Below are positions 8,882 through 18,357 of a stretch of 21,385 nt of DNA, one piece after another. Location of the stretch: assembly GCA_002803225.1 (NCBI GenBank), contig NXFV01000085.1, positions 1 to 21,385 of the forward strand. The letters are read 5' to 3'. The stretch is from Gamarada debralockiae (Eukaryota; Ascomycota; Leotiomycetes; Helotiales; Hyphodiscaceae). The translations under genes and the position numbers were made by a program. The notes below the pieces were generated by a model. It was given only the letters and a program-made list of their open reading frames with translations, was not told the DNA's origin and ran no database searches. How positions within the stretch are numbered: the first letter of the stretch is position 1; every line of letters begins with the position of its first letter.

Positions 8882-11458
8882 CTATTTCCCTCCCGTCCCA
8901 AGGCGATAGATCTGGTATCCAATACTTGGGAGCATGAGGACATGCGGAATACATTCGACCATGGCGCGATTGACATCCTTCCACTTCCGGTCTAAGTCAC
9001 GCCACGGAATAAGATACGAGGGTTTGCGCACAGTAGCCTCTTGTGATCCCGACCGCCACTGTTTCTGCAAGCGCTCAGCATTCCAACGCTCGTGCTCCCG
9101 TTCAGCTAATATGTCGAGTTCTGTATTGGTAAAGGTGTTGACCGTGGCTCGACTTCCTCTGGCCTCCTTTGCCATGTAGCAATTCACCATTCGCAGCTTG
9201 TGGGGAATATCATCTGCTTGGCTTCTGGTGGATTCCTTGTCTTGTTCTTTCATGTCGTCCCAGTCTAGCATTGCGGGATCATGGTTCAGAATTTCTATTT
9301 CCTCGGCAGTGACGGCCATCTTCACGCGTTGCTGCTTGTAGATTTCATCCAGTTCTCTTGCGATAGTTTCGCGTAATTTCTCCGGCAGCCTCGGGTACCT
9401 GACAAGGTTCATGAACTCCTTCGCATCCACATGGAGGTTCAACTGCGATTCAGCAGGCAGTGCAGCACGTTCGAACTCTCTTCTGCCAGAGACGGTACTC
9501 ATGGCAAGGATCATCTCCAGCGACCGTGCTCCATGGTGATACTTTGGAATGCTCAGCAGTCCATTCAAGACTGCATCGTCGATAATCATGCGCTCGCCTA
9601 CTTTGAGTTGTTTCTCCCTCTTTTCGAGGAGAGCACGTAGCAGAAGAGCACGGCGGATAGGGTACATGCGGTCCTTATTGGGATCGACACAGTCAGAGCC
9701 CATAATGTCAATATAGCCTCGTAGGCAGCTGATAAAATCAGGACCTTTGGCAGCGTAGAATGCATTACGCTCAGGGTCATCAGCTGGCGAGTCGATAGAT
9801 TCGGCAAAGTGAGCGAAGGTTGAGTACGAGCTTGCAATAAAGAAAAACACAGCGTTTCCGAGCGGATGTTCTTTTCCATTGTCCAAAAATTTACCACGTT
9901 GCATGGAATTAAGAAAGTACCGAAGCCAGCCTAATTTCATGCCGAAGTCTGCGTCAAAGGTATCGAAAAAGACCATAGGCAATTTGCCAGCGAGAGTGTG
10001 GTCTCTAATCGTTTGGAAAGCCGAAGATAGGGTCTGGATATCTGTGAACTGAGAGAGATTGTATTCTAGTTTGACAACCGGTCGACCTTTGGCAGCTCTT
10101 TCTGCTACTTGCGTGGCAGCAAATGCTTTGCCAGATCCGTGGGGTCCAAAGATCCCGATGCACCAGGGTTTCGTTTGTGGGGTTCTGAAGTACTCATTCA
10201 GTAAATTTGTAATGGCGCGGAAACTCTCAATTTCTTGCCGATCAGCAGTGATCAAACTCCCAAAGCTTGCGGTTGGTACCCTGGCGAGTGCTGCTGTTGG
10301 ACCAATCTGAACAATGTGGCGGGCAATTTCAGCAGCTTCTCCCATAGTTTCTTCGAGAATAGACCAGGAAGATCCAATGCTGATCTTCATTGATGGTATC
10401 TCGACCGATGCAAGCCTCCTGTCTGGTTGGAGATCGCGCATGATTTCTGCATAGGCATAGTCAGGCGCATCATCCTCAGAGTTTAGGCAAAAGCCTGTCT
10501 CAGCAAGTCGACGAGAGGCGGCAAATCCTAGGCGTATCCCAATCTCAATATCATCCGGATCTTGCACCAGACTCATGGCGACTCCAGCGGTGAATGCTGT
10601 CGTCAGGCCAATCATCTGGCCTAAATGTGATTCCACAAACTCGCCCTCAGCACATTCTGGGTCAAAATAAAGTATCGGAGGCAGTTCTTCACGGCCTCGA
10701 TGGTGGATGACTCCATCGCAGCCAAAACGTACGATGAGATTTGCGCAGGTCACGAGAGTGTCAAGGCGGCCATTAGACCCCAGTTGGCGTACGAAGTCCT
10801 CCGCTGCCTTTTCCCAAGACAAATGGCGGCTCAGCTCAATTCCTTCGGCCCTCAAGTCATCAGCGTTGACAACAACAATAACTCTGGAAGGATCCCGTCT
10901 CAAGCCATCAACTATGGGGCCTAAACGTATCTCGTCCCACAGGTGGCCCATCCCAAGCGGGCGAGCCATCTTGTACAACAAATAGCGTGGCTGAGTGATG
11001 CGCAAAAAGTCCATAGCGTCATTCATATCGATAAAACCGTTGCTCGAGTCGACCAGCAAGAGTACGCCTATGCTAGGTACCTGACCAGGAGGAAACTTTG
11101 GACAATGCCAGTAAGATTTCTGGTTGGCAATGCGGCGTAGTCGTTCTACTTTGAACGTGGTAGTAGATCCGTCAGGGGTTTCTGGGGATGCTGGAATCAT
11201 ATCCAGAATTGCATGAACGAGTTCAGATGATGGTGATTTCTGTAGCTGCTCGGGCGATGGGCCAAAGACCTGGTGCTCTCCGTTTGACATGCCTTGACAG
11301 ATAAGTTTCGTTACCATGTCGACTCCTCCTCTACGGACTACTACGCCGGTTGTCCTGTCTCGCCATGGGTCTCTGCTGAGATCACGATCGTCAGGTTGCT
11401 GGAAAGTGAGCCAGTCGTTTGTTACTGCTCCAGCGACAAGAATATGCCGGGGAGCCAT
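8882..11458 (-). CDS. Large multidomain protein: PfkB-like fold + AAA+ ATPase + C-terminal RyR domain, 858 aa, intronless
   Basis: The start is the ATG at 11458 (MAPRHILVAGAV): A at -3 and G at +4, and conservation begins there. The open frame extends upstream to 11563 with a non-ATG codon and an in-frame ATG at 11542, giving 886 aa as an alternative. Residues about 1-400 look like a ribokinase/PfkB-type fold: ILVAG near the N-terminus, RRGG, VTCANLIVRFGCDGV and then GLTTAFTAG where kinases have GAGDAFTAG. An AAA+ module follows: Walker A GPHGSGKA at 438-445, Walker B MVFFDTFD at 495-502, sensor 1 AVFFFIASS at 536-544 and KGPDFISCLRGY at 571-582. Residues about 777-852 form a RyR domain (EREHERWNAERL, then SYLIPWRDLDRKWKDVNRAMVE). 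The likely role is an ATP-controlled sensor or effector. Homologues of this layout are familiar from bacteria, and the 2.6-kb intronless frame fits horizontal origin. Walker A lacks its Ser/Thr and Walker B its Glu. Confidence 0.8.
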   Translation of the reverse strand: MAPRHILVAGAVTNDWLTFQQPDDRDLSRDPWRDRTTGVVVRRGGVDMVTKLICQGMSNGEHQVFGPSPEQLQKSPSSELVHAILDMIPASPETPDGSTTTFKVERLRRIANQKSYWHCPKFPPGQVPSIGVLLLVDSSNGFIDMNDAMDFLRITQPRYLLYKMARPLGMGHLWDEIRLGPIVDGLRRDPSRVIVVVNADDLRAEGIELSRHLSWEKAAEDFVRQLGSNGRLDTLVTCANLIVRFGCDGVIHHRGREELPPILYFDPECAEGEFVESHLGQMIGLTTAFTAGVAMSLVQDPDDIEIGIRLGFAASRRLAETGFCLNSEDDAPDYAYAEIMRDLQPDRRLASVEIPSMKISIGSSWSILEETMGEAAEIARHIVQIGPTAALARVPTASFGSLITADRQEIESFRAITNLLNEYFRTPQTKPWCIGIFGPHGSGKAFAATQVAERAAKGRPVVKLEYNLSQFTDIQTLSSAFQTIRDHTLAGKLPMVFFDTFDADFGMKLGWLRYFLNSMQRGKFLDNGKEHPLGNAVFFFIASSYSTFAHFAESIDSPADDPERNAFYAAKGPDFISCLRGYIDIMGSDCVDPNKDRMYPIRRALLLRALLEKREKQLKVGERMIIDDAVLNGLLSIPKYHHGARSLEMILAMSTVSGRREFERAALPAESQLNLHVDAKEFMNLVRYPRLPEKLRETIARELDEIYKQQRVKMAVTAEEIEILNHDPAMLDWDDMKEQDKESTRSQADDIPHKLRMVNCYMAKEARGSRATVNTFTNTELDILAEREHERWNAERLQKQWRSGSQEATVRKPSYLIPWRDLDRKWKDVNRAMVECIPHVLMLPSIGYQIYRLGTGGK

Positions 11459-12344
11459 CGTGCGACGATAAACGAACGACTTTGAAGCGTTTGCTGGAGG
11501 AGCTAAGTCACGAGATAGATAGAGATGTTTATTAAACAACATAGAGCATAGTGTAGATCTCACAAGACTCGAATGAGATCACGATTTAAACGACAAAATT
11601 GCGCATGCGCGATATAGATAGCAGATATTGGTAAGGGGAAGGAAGAGAAGGAAGATCGCTGACGGCTCGGTCGAAAGTTATGACTTGAGAGAACTGCCTT
11701 GTGGTTATAATGTGCTGGAACATATTCTACAGTCCTCCCGGAAGGTATGTTGAGAGCCTGCGCTTGATCCGGAGAGGGATCCTCATGTGGTCACCGAGAA
11801 CAGGAGATTGCGGCCGGGCGATGGATATTGAGAATCCGCCATCTAGTCTCGTATCCGCGTATGTAAGGCAGACAATCACAATTGGCCAACTTCTCCAACG
11901 TGGAGGTCTCGAGATGGAACTGCGCCACATTCCAGCATCCTCCCAAGGCAACTGTCAAGCAGTTGGCCAATAGCAAATCAGGGCCGTCGTGTTTGGCTTC
12001 CTAGCCAACAGCCCGCCGTTTCCACACAATGTGCGGGCCGCGGCGGTTACCGACCTTCTATCCGAGGGTTCCGGGTACAGTAGCAGAACTGCTCAGCAGT
12101 AGATGGGCGATTTTAAAGCCTCACTTTTTCTAAGTTCCAGGATTCAGAAGCATACAGTAGCGCCATCTCGCTAACTTCGGTACAGTGTGGCTGCGAGTCG
12201 TAAGATCCCTGCAATAGCTCCCACTTCCCCCCGCCCCCAAGATCACCCATACTTAAGTTCAATAGGCCTTCAACAATCTCGAGTCAACGATGTCGCATTC
12301 CAAGGTCTTTCCCGCGGTCCGTCAATATCGCGCTGTCGCACGCC
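11459..12344. promoter_or_regulatory. Divergent intergenic/promoter region between RyR-AAA+ and CorA-like genes
   Basis: 886 bases shared by two genes that start away from each other. A perfect 10-bp palindrome GCGCATGCGC lies at 11601-11610. A purine tract near 11630-11657 is a pyrimidine-rich CT tract on the minus strand, as is common in fungal promoters. A C-rich stretch lies near 12225-12240 before the CorA-like start. Short open frames inside it (for example 11701-11973) show no family features. No specific factor site is proven. Confidence 0.45.
11601..11610. promoter_or_regulatory. GCGCATGCGC palindrome upstream of the RyR-AAA+ gene
   Basis: Perfect 10-bp palindrome about 145 bases upstream of the chosen start codon. 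It is a possible dimeric factor site; its function is unknown. Confidence 0.25.
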
Positions 12345-14195
12345 ATGGCCGATGCGCGGCAAGGAAAAGCGCCTTTGAATCGTTTGAGCCGAAGGACAGT
12401 GATCGAGAGTAGAAAGCTTTATGGATTCAAAATCAGCGATGCGGATCTCGAGGTATAGGTTGTCTATCCTTCTAAAGCGATTCAAGACTGACGGATTCTT
12501 CGCGAATAGAGAACCGACTGGACATTTCGGCCCGCAGAATCCTTGAGATACACTACCCTCCACGATGACAACTGCAAGGAATTCATCACAACCTCCGAGG
12601 TAAAACCACCTCAAGGGGAGTGAGTGGCTCTGATCTGACCGTAGACAATAGGACCACGATAGTGGTGGCTACAACCGAAACGACAGAACCTATCTCAGCC
12701 TCCTGTCAGTGAATCGAAAGCCAAACCCCTCTCAGAGCGACTGCAACTGACTCTCCAAGCTTTGCGCGTTGGGAACGATCACTTCTCGTCAAGGGAAGCT
12801 TCGACGATACGAAATTGCCAATATCATCGGAGGTGCGCAGTATAGCCCAACAGGAGAGATGGATCACAGAAGAGTACCGTCACTTGTGGCATAATGATAG
12901 CGGAGGGTCTGCTGCGCTGACCGAAGTTGGGAAATTAGGTCAGTCCAGCCTCGTGTGCTCTTCGTTCAATCATGACCGTACTTACTCTCCAAGGATTCAT
13001 ATTGCAGACCCCGAATGACGGCGGACCTTTCTGTTCTCTCTCCATCTCCGAATTCCAACCATCTGGTAGCAATGTTTCCAGCTGTGGGGGAGTATATATC
13101 GCAGATGAAGACTATAACTTGGAGTCGCTTCTGGCTTCCTACTCCCTCCCCGACAATGAGGACCCCGTTTGCAAATTCCTCGTCATGTCCATGGTTTTGC
13201 CAATTCGAATTCTTCAAAAACATACCGAAGCAACCCGTAAACAACTAGTCGACCTTGCGAAAGATCTGACTGAGACGGAACAGCGGATTGCTCGTGGGCA
13301 AGTGTTGGAAAACACCGAAGACGACAATAAACTTCTCAATGGCATGAACCTGGAGCATATGAAAATACACCGGCGATGGAGCTTTGAGAAGGAGCTTGGT
13401 ACCAATATACTCCGATATTTCGACACAGCTGGGGCGCGAGATAACGGAAAGCACAAACAAAATGTCAAAGCATATACCAAGCTCATGCGAGACCAAGTCG
13501 AAAGGCAGATTCGCTACTCCGAGGCTTTGAACTATGATTTTGAAACTATTCCTAAGAGGATTCGCAACCAATCGAAAGCAGTATGTGTAGCTCTATGTTG
13601 ATGCATCCCTTCTGACCATTGCGGTGCATTTTCACTTGTTGTGTGGCGGCCGATTTACTAATACGATTTGTACAGATTTTCAACCTTATGATCCAAAGGG
13701 ACAACCAGCTGAACCTCTCCATCGCGGAACACTCTCGTAACCTCAACAAGATCAACACTGAGATTGCTACGTCTTCTGCGATGATCGCAGAGGAAAGTCG
13801 TCGGGACAGTGCTTCTATGAAAACCATTGCCGTTCTTACTCTAGTATTTTTACCGGGTACCGCTGTTGCTGTAAGTTCCAGCCTTAAGATCCTCCTGGCC
13901 CCATGGCAGGCCATTCTCAATGTCATGCTCATGACTGCAGAGTATCTTCAGCATGACAATGTTCAACTGGGACGCAAAGCCCGGCGAGAAGATCACCTCG
14001 GATCGTCTCTGGGTGTACTTCGCAGTCACAATTCCGTTAACTTTAGTTGTCCTCACTGCGTGGTCGATCTTCTACTGCTTCTTTCAGAAACCTCGCACGG
14101 AGGTTATTCGGGATCTTGAACTCCAACTTCCGCTGCCGCTGTTACCGTCAATCAGATCAGACACTTTTCCAGTCAAAGGTGGAAAATATGCTTAA
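12345..14195 (+). CDS. CorA-like two-TM membrane protein, about 488 aa, six exons
   Basis: Proposed exons: 12345-12452, 12510-12599, 12663-12839, 12939-13580, 13676-13870, 13941-14195. All five introns (57, 63, 99, 95 and 70 bp) are phase 0 with CTRAY-like branch sites. Exons 4-6 are firm; exons 1-3 and the start (MADARQGKAP) rest on open frame and splice-site fit. The long exon carries a charged coiled-coil region (TEATRKQLVDLAKDLTE and onward). The C-terminus has two membrane helices: TM1 about residues 387-408 (MKTIAVLTLVFLPGTAVA continuing SIFSM) and TM2 about 427-452 (LWVYFAVTIPLTLVVLTAW). The MKTIAVLTLVFLPGT signature is typical of fungal CorA-like proteins. The bacterial CorA GMN loop is not present after TM1, so Mg2+ transport cannot be assumed. 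The gene is divergent from the RyR/AAA+ gene. Confidence 0.78.
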
Positions 14196-14369
14196 TGATG
14201 TGCATTTTCTTTGTGCGAGCTGGTTGATTATTTTGTCGTTTATTTTATCGTGAAATTTTAAGAGCGAAGTCTATGAGAAAGTCATCCCTAACCTGGTTGA
14301 ATGCAAAGCGCAATTGCATATCAATATTCGGGCAAAGTGAACAGTTATAGAGCATCTAAGAATTTGTTC
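14196..14369. other. 3' flank of CorA-like gene
   Basis: Short AT-richer stretch after the stop, presumably the 3' UTR. No clear AATAAA was identified. Confidence 0.35.
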
Positions 14370-14648
14370 TCATACTATTTTCCAGGGAGAGAAGTTGGTG
14401 TCGTTGGGTGAAGGAGACCCTTTAGTCGTCGTGAGAGAGTTCGTGTTTCGAGTTTGGAAGTTCATAGATAATAAATTCAGTGATTGTCCCATATATCTCG
14501 ACCACTGCTGCGCCAATGGCGCAAGTATTGGAGGTGCTGAGCCGAATGGATCTAACGGATTCTGCGGTGGAGGCCAATAGCCAGTTAGTTGATATAGAGG
14601 AACGTCTGCTGCTGAGCCATCTGAACTTCTACTAGAGGCTGCGGGCAT
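14370..14648 (-). CDS. Hypothetical 92-aa proline-rich ORF (weak)
   Basis: An ATG-started frame giving a Pro/Ser-rich peptide (for example GYWPPPQNPLDPFGSAPP), with no recognised domain, signal peptide or membrane segment. Its amino-acid composition is more protein-like than that of the overlapping + strand frame. No intron or upstream exon could be supported. It may be a small lineage-specific gene, the last exon of something lost, or chance. Confidence 0.22.
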   Translation of the reverse strand: MPAASSRSSDGSAADVPLYQLTGYWPPPQNPLDPFGSAPPILAPLAQQWSRYMGQSLNLLSMNFQTRNTNSLTTTKGSPSPNDTNFSPWKIV

Positions 14649-14894
14649 CTTGCTACAAGTGTCTCCATCATTAAAAAAAGAGTGTAATAACTACTCCCAA
14701 AGCTGCGCTATGAATAGCTCACGTAAATCAAAGACTCGAGGAGGTAGCAAATAGTCCCATCAGGCTCCGATTTCCCCAGATGATAAAGAACAATTTTAAT
14801 ACAAAAAAGTCAAGGTCAGACTTAGGTAATGAATAATATAAACTACCTGGGCTGTGAACGAAGAGGTAACTGACACATATAGCACATTCATTTG

Positions 14895-15240
14895 TGTCTC
14901 CAGCATTTTACTAGGCTGAAGCTTTGGGCGTAGGACGAGTGTTTGGGTATAATTCTAAGGCTGACGCTGATCGCTTTGTGAGCGGGAGGTCGAGGGTAAT
15001 AGGTTTTGGAATTATTGGGGAGGATGGGATGTGAATTAATAGGGTGGTTGGCGCCACTAGCCCAAATCCTGATGTACAAGGCCCAAATGTATTACAGGGC
15101 GAGGCGAGCCCCTTTATCTGCCTAAAGACACCTTGTTGTATATAAGCCCTATGAAACGTAATAATGTGAAATTCTTGGTAATGAGTATGATTCTTATACT
15201 ATTAGAGTAAGAGAATCTACTATGCTAGTATCTTCAACTG
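14895..15240 (+). mobile_element. Possible degraded LTR fragment
   Basis: The segment has a layout like an LTR: a TG start (TGTCTCCAGCAT, or a later candidate at TGTATTACAGGG near 15088), a TATA box TATATAAG at 15139-15146, and a U5-like stretch with TATTAGAGTAAGAGAATCTAC. No matching CA-type end, target duplication or second LTR could be found, so the borders are guesses and the call is weak. Confidence 0.25.
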
Positions 15241-16849
15241 GCCTGAAAAGATCCTCTATGCTGTGCCGGGTCAGGGAGCTTTCCTAAAGTTTGACCTAAA
15301 GATCTAGATATAAGGCAAAGTTAACTTGGGTATAGAGAATGGAGATTTTAATTCTTGACACCGAATTGATGAAGGTTGAAGAACTCGAATATATAATCAA
15401 TTTGGAGATTGGTGGTGGTTAAGAATCGCCTTATGACTACATGAAATTCTCTGTTATGGCTAATTTATATTTGTATTTGACACTAGGAACCTAGGAAGCC
15501 TCGATTGTGTCTGTGAGGCAATTTGTTCACTTTATTGTTGCAGCGATGTTTTAAGGAGATTTAAGGAATTCCGATCGGCTGATGTAATAGTCATTTGGTT
15601 TGCTTGTTAGCTTGTTAGAGTCTGTTTTCGCTTAAGTTGCCTACTTCTCCTAGAGTTCTTTGGGCTTGCGACAGAGATCGTCAAGAGGACTGCTGTAGAT
15701 TTCCTTTTTTTTTCTTACATCTGGTAAGCATTATCTAGCACAGCCCTTACCCTGAGATCCCTTTTCAATATCCTTATATCATTTGAATTAGCTGTTATTT
15801 GAGTGCTTTACTAGAAAGTCGAGTAATTTAATATACGACTTTCATTTTACTGTATAGGGAGGTTACCCCACGTGCTAAGTGAGCCCCCAAATGATAATTT
15901 TCCGGTCCTTGGGTTCGCTTCTGATTTCTTTAGCGTCTAAAATTTAGGTACGTAATACGCACCCTAGAATTATATTCCGCTTTTACAAGATAGTACAGGA
16001 GCTATTCAAATGCGCTGCCTTTTTCTAATGGCCAGATCGCTATCTGCCAACCTCTTTTGTTCGCCATAATCAACCCTCCTAAAGTGAACATTTTAAACCT
16101 TGTACAGTGATAAACTTCTCTATTAAATATAGCGATCCGCTAATATTACACGGCTCTAAATCACCTTGCTTAAAGATTATTGTGGATCTGCTAATAAGAC
16201 TAAGTTCTACTTGTTTTCGAAAGTTTCTATCTTTGCTAATAGAAGGAATAATTGTTAAATATTCTAAGAATAGAATAATTGTTTATATAAAAGGTAGCCA
16301 AGGATTTAGATAGCTGATCAAGTAGAACCGTGAACGCAGGATCACCTTAGTATTGGTTGGAAGAATGGAAGGAAATCAACACATGGGGGACATGTCCGGT
16401 TTGATTGTGCTCATTTCTGCCATCACCGATCCGTAGGCACTAGCAAGAGTTTGAACCGCGCGCTATTTTGGCTACTAGCCATATTGAAATTCTGACTGGA
16501 ACATATTGACAAGAAGCCTTGAGGCATTACCTTCTGTTTTTTAATTTGTAGATTGGAAAATAAAGAATAACTCAACATATAACCTCGTTTAATCGACTCG
16601 CTTCTCACGACGGCTGCCACTTCCTCCCCTTCAACTCCAACATGCTTCACGGATCTCCCAAACTGAGCCCCGGCTCCAGATCTGGAAACTTTGCATTAGT
16701 CCTCGGACTGTGCATATTTCTACCACCTACTGCTTCAACGCATTACTCGGACCACACGCCTTCGAAGCCGCCAGCTGCATCCATCAGCCCCTACCTTCCT
16801 CCCTGTCAACTGCAAATCCCGTCATGAAACCATCCAGTACTACGTCCTA
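15241..16849. other. Long spacer, AT-rich in parts, probable old transposon debris
   Basis: No supported gene over 1.6 kb. The stretch 15857-16310 becomes steadily more AT-rich and RIP-like to the right. It starts with a GC-richer segment (GGTTACCCCACGTGCTAAGT) that resembles the end of a DNA transposon, but no inverted partner is found nearby. An open frame at 16642-16824 encodes a 61-aa peptide with a hydrophobic core (NFALVLGLCIFLPP) that could mimic a signal anchor; there is no other support for it. Confidence 0.35.
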
Positions 16850-17434
16850 ATGCGTGGCTTTCGAGATAGTACCGAGCGCAGATATTACTTGATTCTCGCC
16901 TTGATACACTATTGGTGGAAAAGGAGATGTGTCCCGGCTTGCGTCGACGTGCGTTTTGAAGCTTATGGCACAGCATAATGTGCATAGGCTCCCTGCGACG
17001 GATGTTGGGATATTCACTGTGGGCGGCGCAGAGAATATTGCCCAGTACATGGATTTAAAGGAGTTATTTATTGTCGGTCGGACGGAGAGGAGCAATGCGG
17101 ATCAATGGGTTGTTTCTAGCGAATCGGAGGACGACAGCGATTTGGAAGATTCAGTAGATGTCTCCAAAGCCTCGGAATCCGCCTTGGAGGATAAAAGCGA
17201 CATCCTTGAATGGAGTGATTGCGACGATTTGTCGATAACAGTGACTCATACTAAAGGCCGGCTGACGACAGAGATTGTGTGTATACCTACGACTGTGCAC
17301 GCGATTCTGATGACTGGAACCCGAACTTCGGGGCACCGAATCCAGAAGAGTGCAAAAATTTATCTGAGAGTCAAACGAATGACAGGGGCGCGGCGTGGAC
17401 GTTCAAGCGGAGATTAAATCAAAGATTGGCCTAG
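16850..17434 (+). pseudogene. Unrecognised acidic protein gene with two frame breaks
   Basis: Three successive frames look coding and can be read as one protein. First, ATG 16850 gives MRGFRDSTERRYYLILALIH and continues to a TAA at 16976-16978. Second, the overlapping frame carries VHRLPATDVGIFTVGG, YMDLKELFIVGRTERSNAD and a very acidic stretch (SSESEDDSDLEDS and onward). Third, from about 17265 another frame carries DRDCVYTYDCARDSDDWNPN, then CKNLSESQTNDRGAAWTFKR, ending at TAG 17432-17434. The first switch needs an indel near 16976. The second could be a 41-bp intron (GTCGAT to GACGACAG), short even for a fungus, or another indel. No family is recognised. A decayed gene is the simplest reading; a living gene with unusual splicing is the alternative. 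Confidence 0.4.
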
Positions 17435-18357
17435 AACTTACTAGTTGTGAAGCCTGTGCAGACCGAATTCTTGGGAGAGATAAGGAGTGGAAACATTAAG
17501 ATAGAGTGGCACCAAGCCAATTGCGTCACGCTACGTGGATGTGACACTTTATAGCAGCTTAAATTTATCCCAGCGGAGTAAAGCAATAAAGATAGTTATC
17601 ATGCTAATGTCGAGGATGTGCTCTTCAAGCTCTCGGAATCAAATGAAAAATAGAAAATGAAATCACACGATACGCCATCGCAATGCGTAACGAAACTTAA
17701 GAGAAGAGGCAATTCATCTGCCACCTACTCCAACTTCGGTGCATACACCAGGCACCAGGCCCACAACGAGAAGATGGTATAGGCAGCAGGGTTATCGCGA
17801 TGTGCAACAAACTTCTCTTCATCTCAGAAGGGAGTAAGGTCTCAGAGTGTGAGGTAGTAAAGGACGCGGCTAAACGTCACTTACCAACCACCTTTAGGTC
17901 ACATGACATGACTTGGAGGTGATATGGCTGTCCCCTGCCTAAAACGCGACGTGCAACAAATTTTCTCCACTAGAAAGCTTGTACCAAGATGAGACCTCGG
18001 GGGTTAACACACAGCTTCTTGACCTCGTGGTGATAAGTTGCAAAAATATTACTCGATTTTCAAATAAAAGTTATAAAACCATGGAGGTAGACACTTGCCC
18101 GAGCCTGCGGTCTGAGAGTGCGAGAAGAATGATGAGCGCGGTCGATCACGACCATGGAGGAGAGGCACGTGAGAAATATACATACAAAGAGCATCTAAGA
18201 CCCAACTGCAAATAATTATTTTCTCCTTTTTTTTTAACCTGGCTGGCTATGCCAGTGGTATATATGACTCCCCTACCTAGGATTGAATATGAAAAAGCAG
18301 ATTCATGCACCGAGAACCGCAAAGCACCGAAGAAATTTGCCGCCTGCGCTCTTTCAC
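17435..18357. other. Spacer with a diverged direct repeat
   Basis: No supported gene over 0.9 kb. It contains an imperfect direct repeat, 17796-17817 (CGCGATGTGCAACAAACTTC and two more bases) and 17945-17967. The copies differ by two C/T transitions and one extra T. The right end should contain the 3' UTR of the minus-strand AnmK gene. Confidence 0.4.
17796..17967. repeat. Imperfect 22/23-bp direct repeat, about 150 bp apart
   Basis: Two copies at 17796-17817 and 17945-17967 share CGCGA-Y-GTGCAACAAA-Y-TT(T)CTC, where Y is T or C. The remaining flanks do not align clearly. It may be a remnant of a small tandem duplication. Confidence 0.45.

Noticed and set aside
8750..8995. 81-aa + strand frame near the 3' end of the RyR-AAA+ gene
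   Set aside because: It starts with a non-ATG codon, overlaps the end of the large gene antisense, and shows no domain.
9598..9897. 99-aa minus-strand frame inside the RyR-AAA+ gene, and several + strand frames within 8934-11485
   Set aside because: These lie entirely within the 858-aa gene in other frames, have no family features, and are shadows of its codons.
11459..11563. Extended N-terminus of the RyR-AAA+ gene beginning at 11563
   Set aside because: The first codon there is GTG, not ATG. The extra residues show no conserved features, and the ATG at 11458 has good context and begins the conserved region. The in-frame ATG at 11542 remains an outside possibility.
12187..12614. Alternative open frames over the 5' exons of the CorA-like gene (63 aa + strand, 114 aa minus strand)
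   Set aside because: The spliced frame starting at 12345 joins to the downstream exons in phase with branch sites, and these frames do not.
15857..16320. Complete terminal-inverted-repeat DNA transposon (Fot1/pogo type)
   Set aside because: The left segment resembles a transposon end, but no inverted partner or transposase motif could be found, so only debris is claimed.
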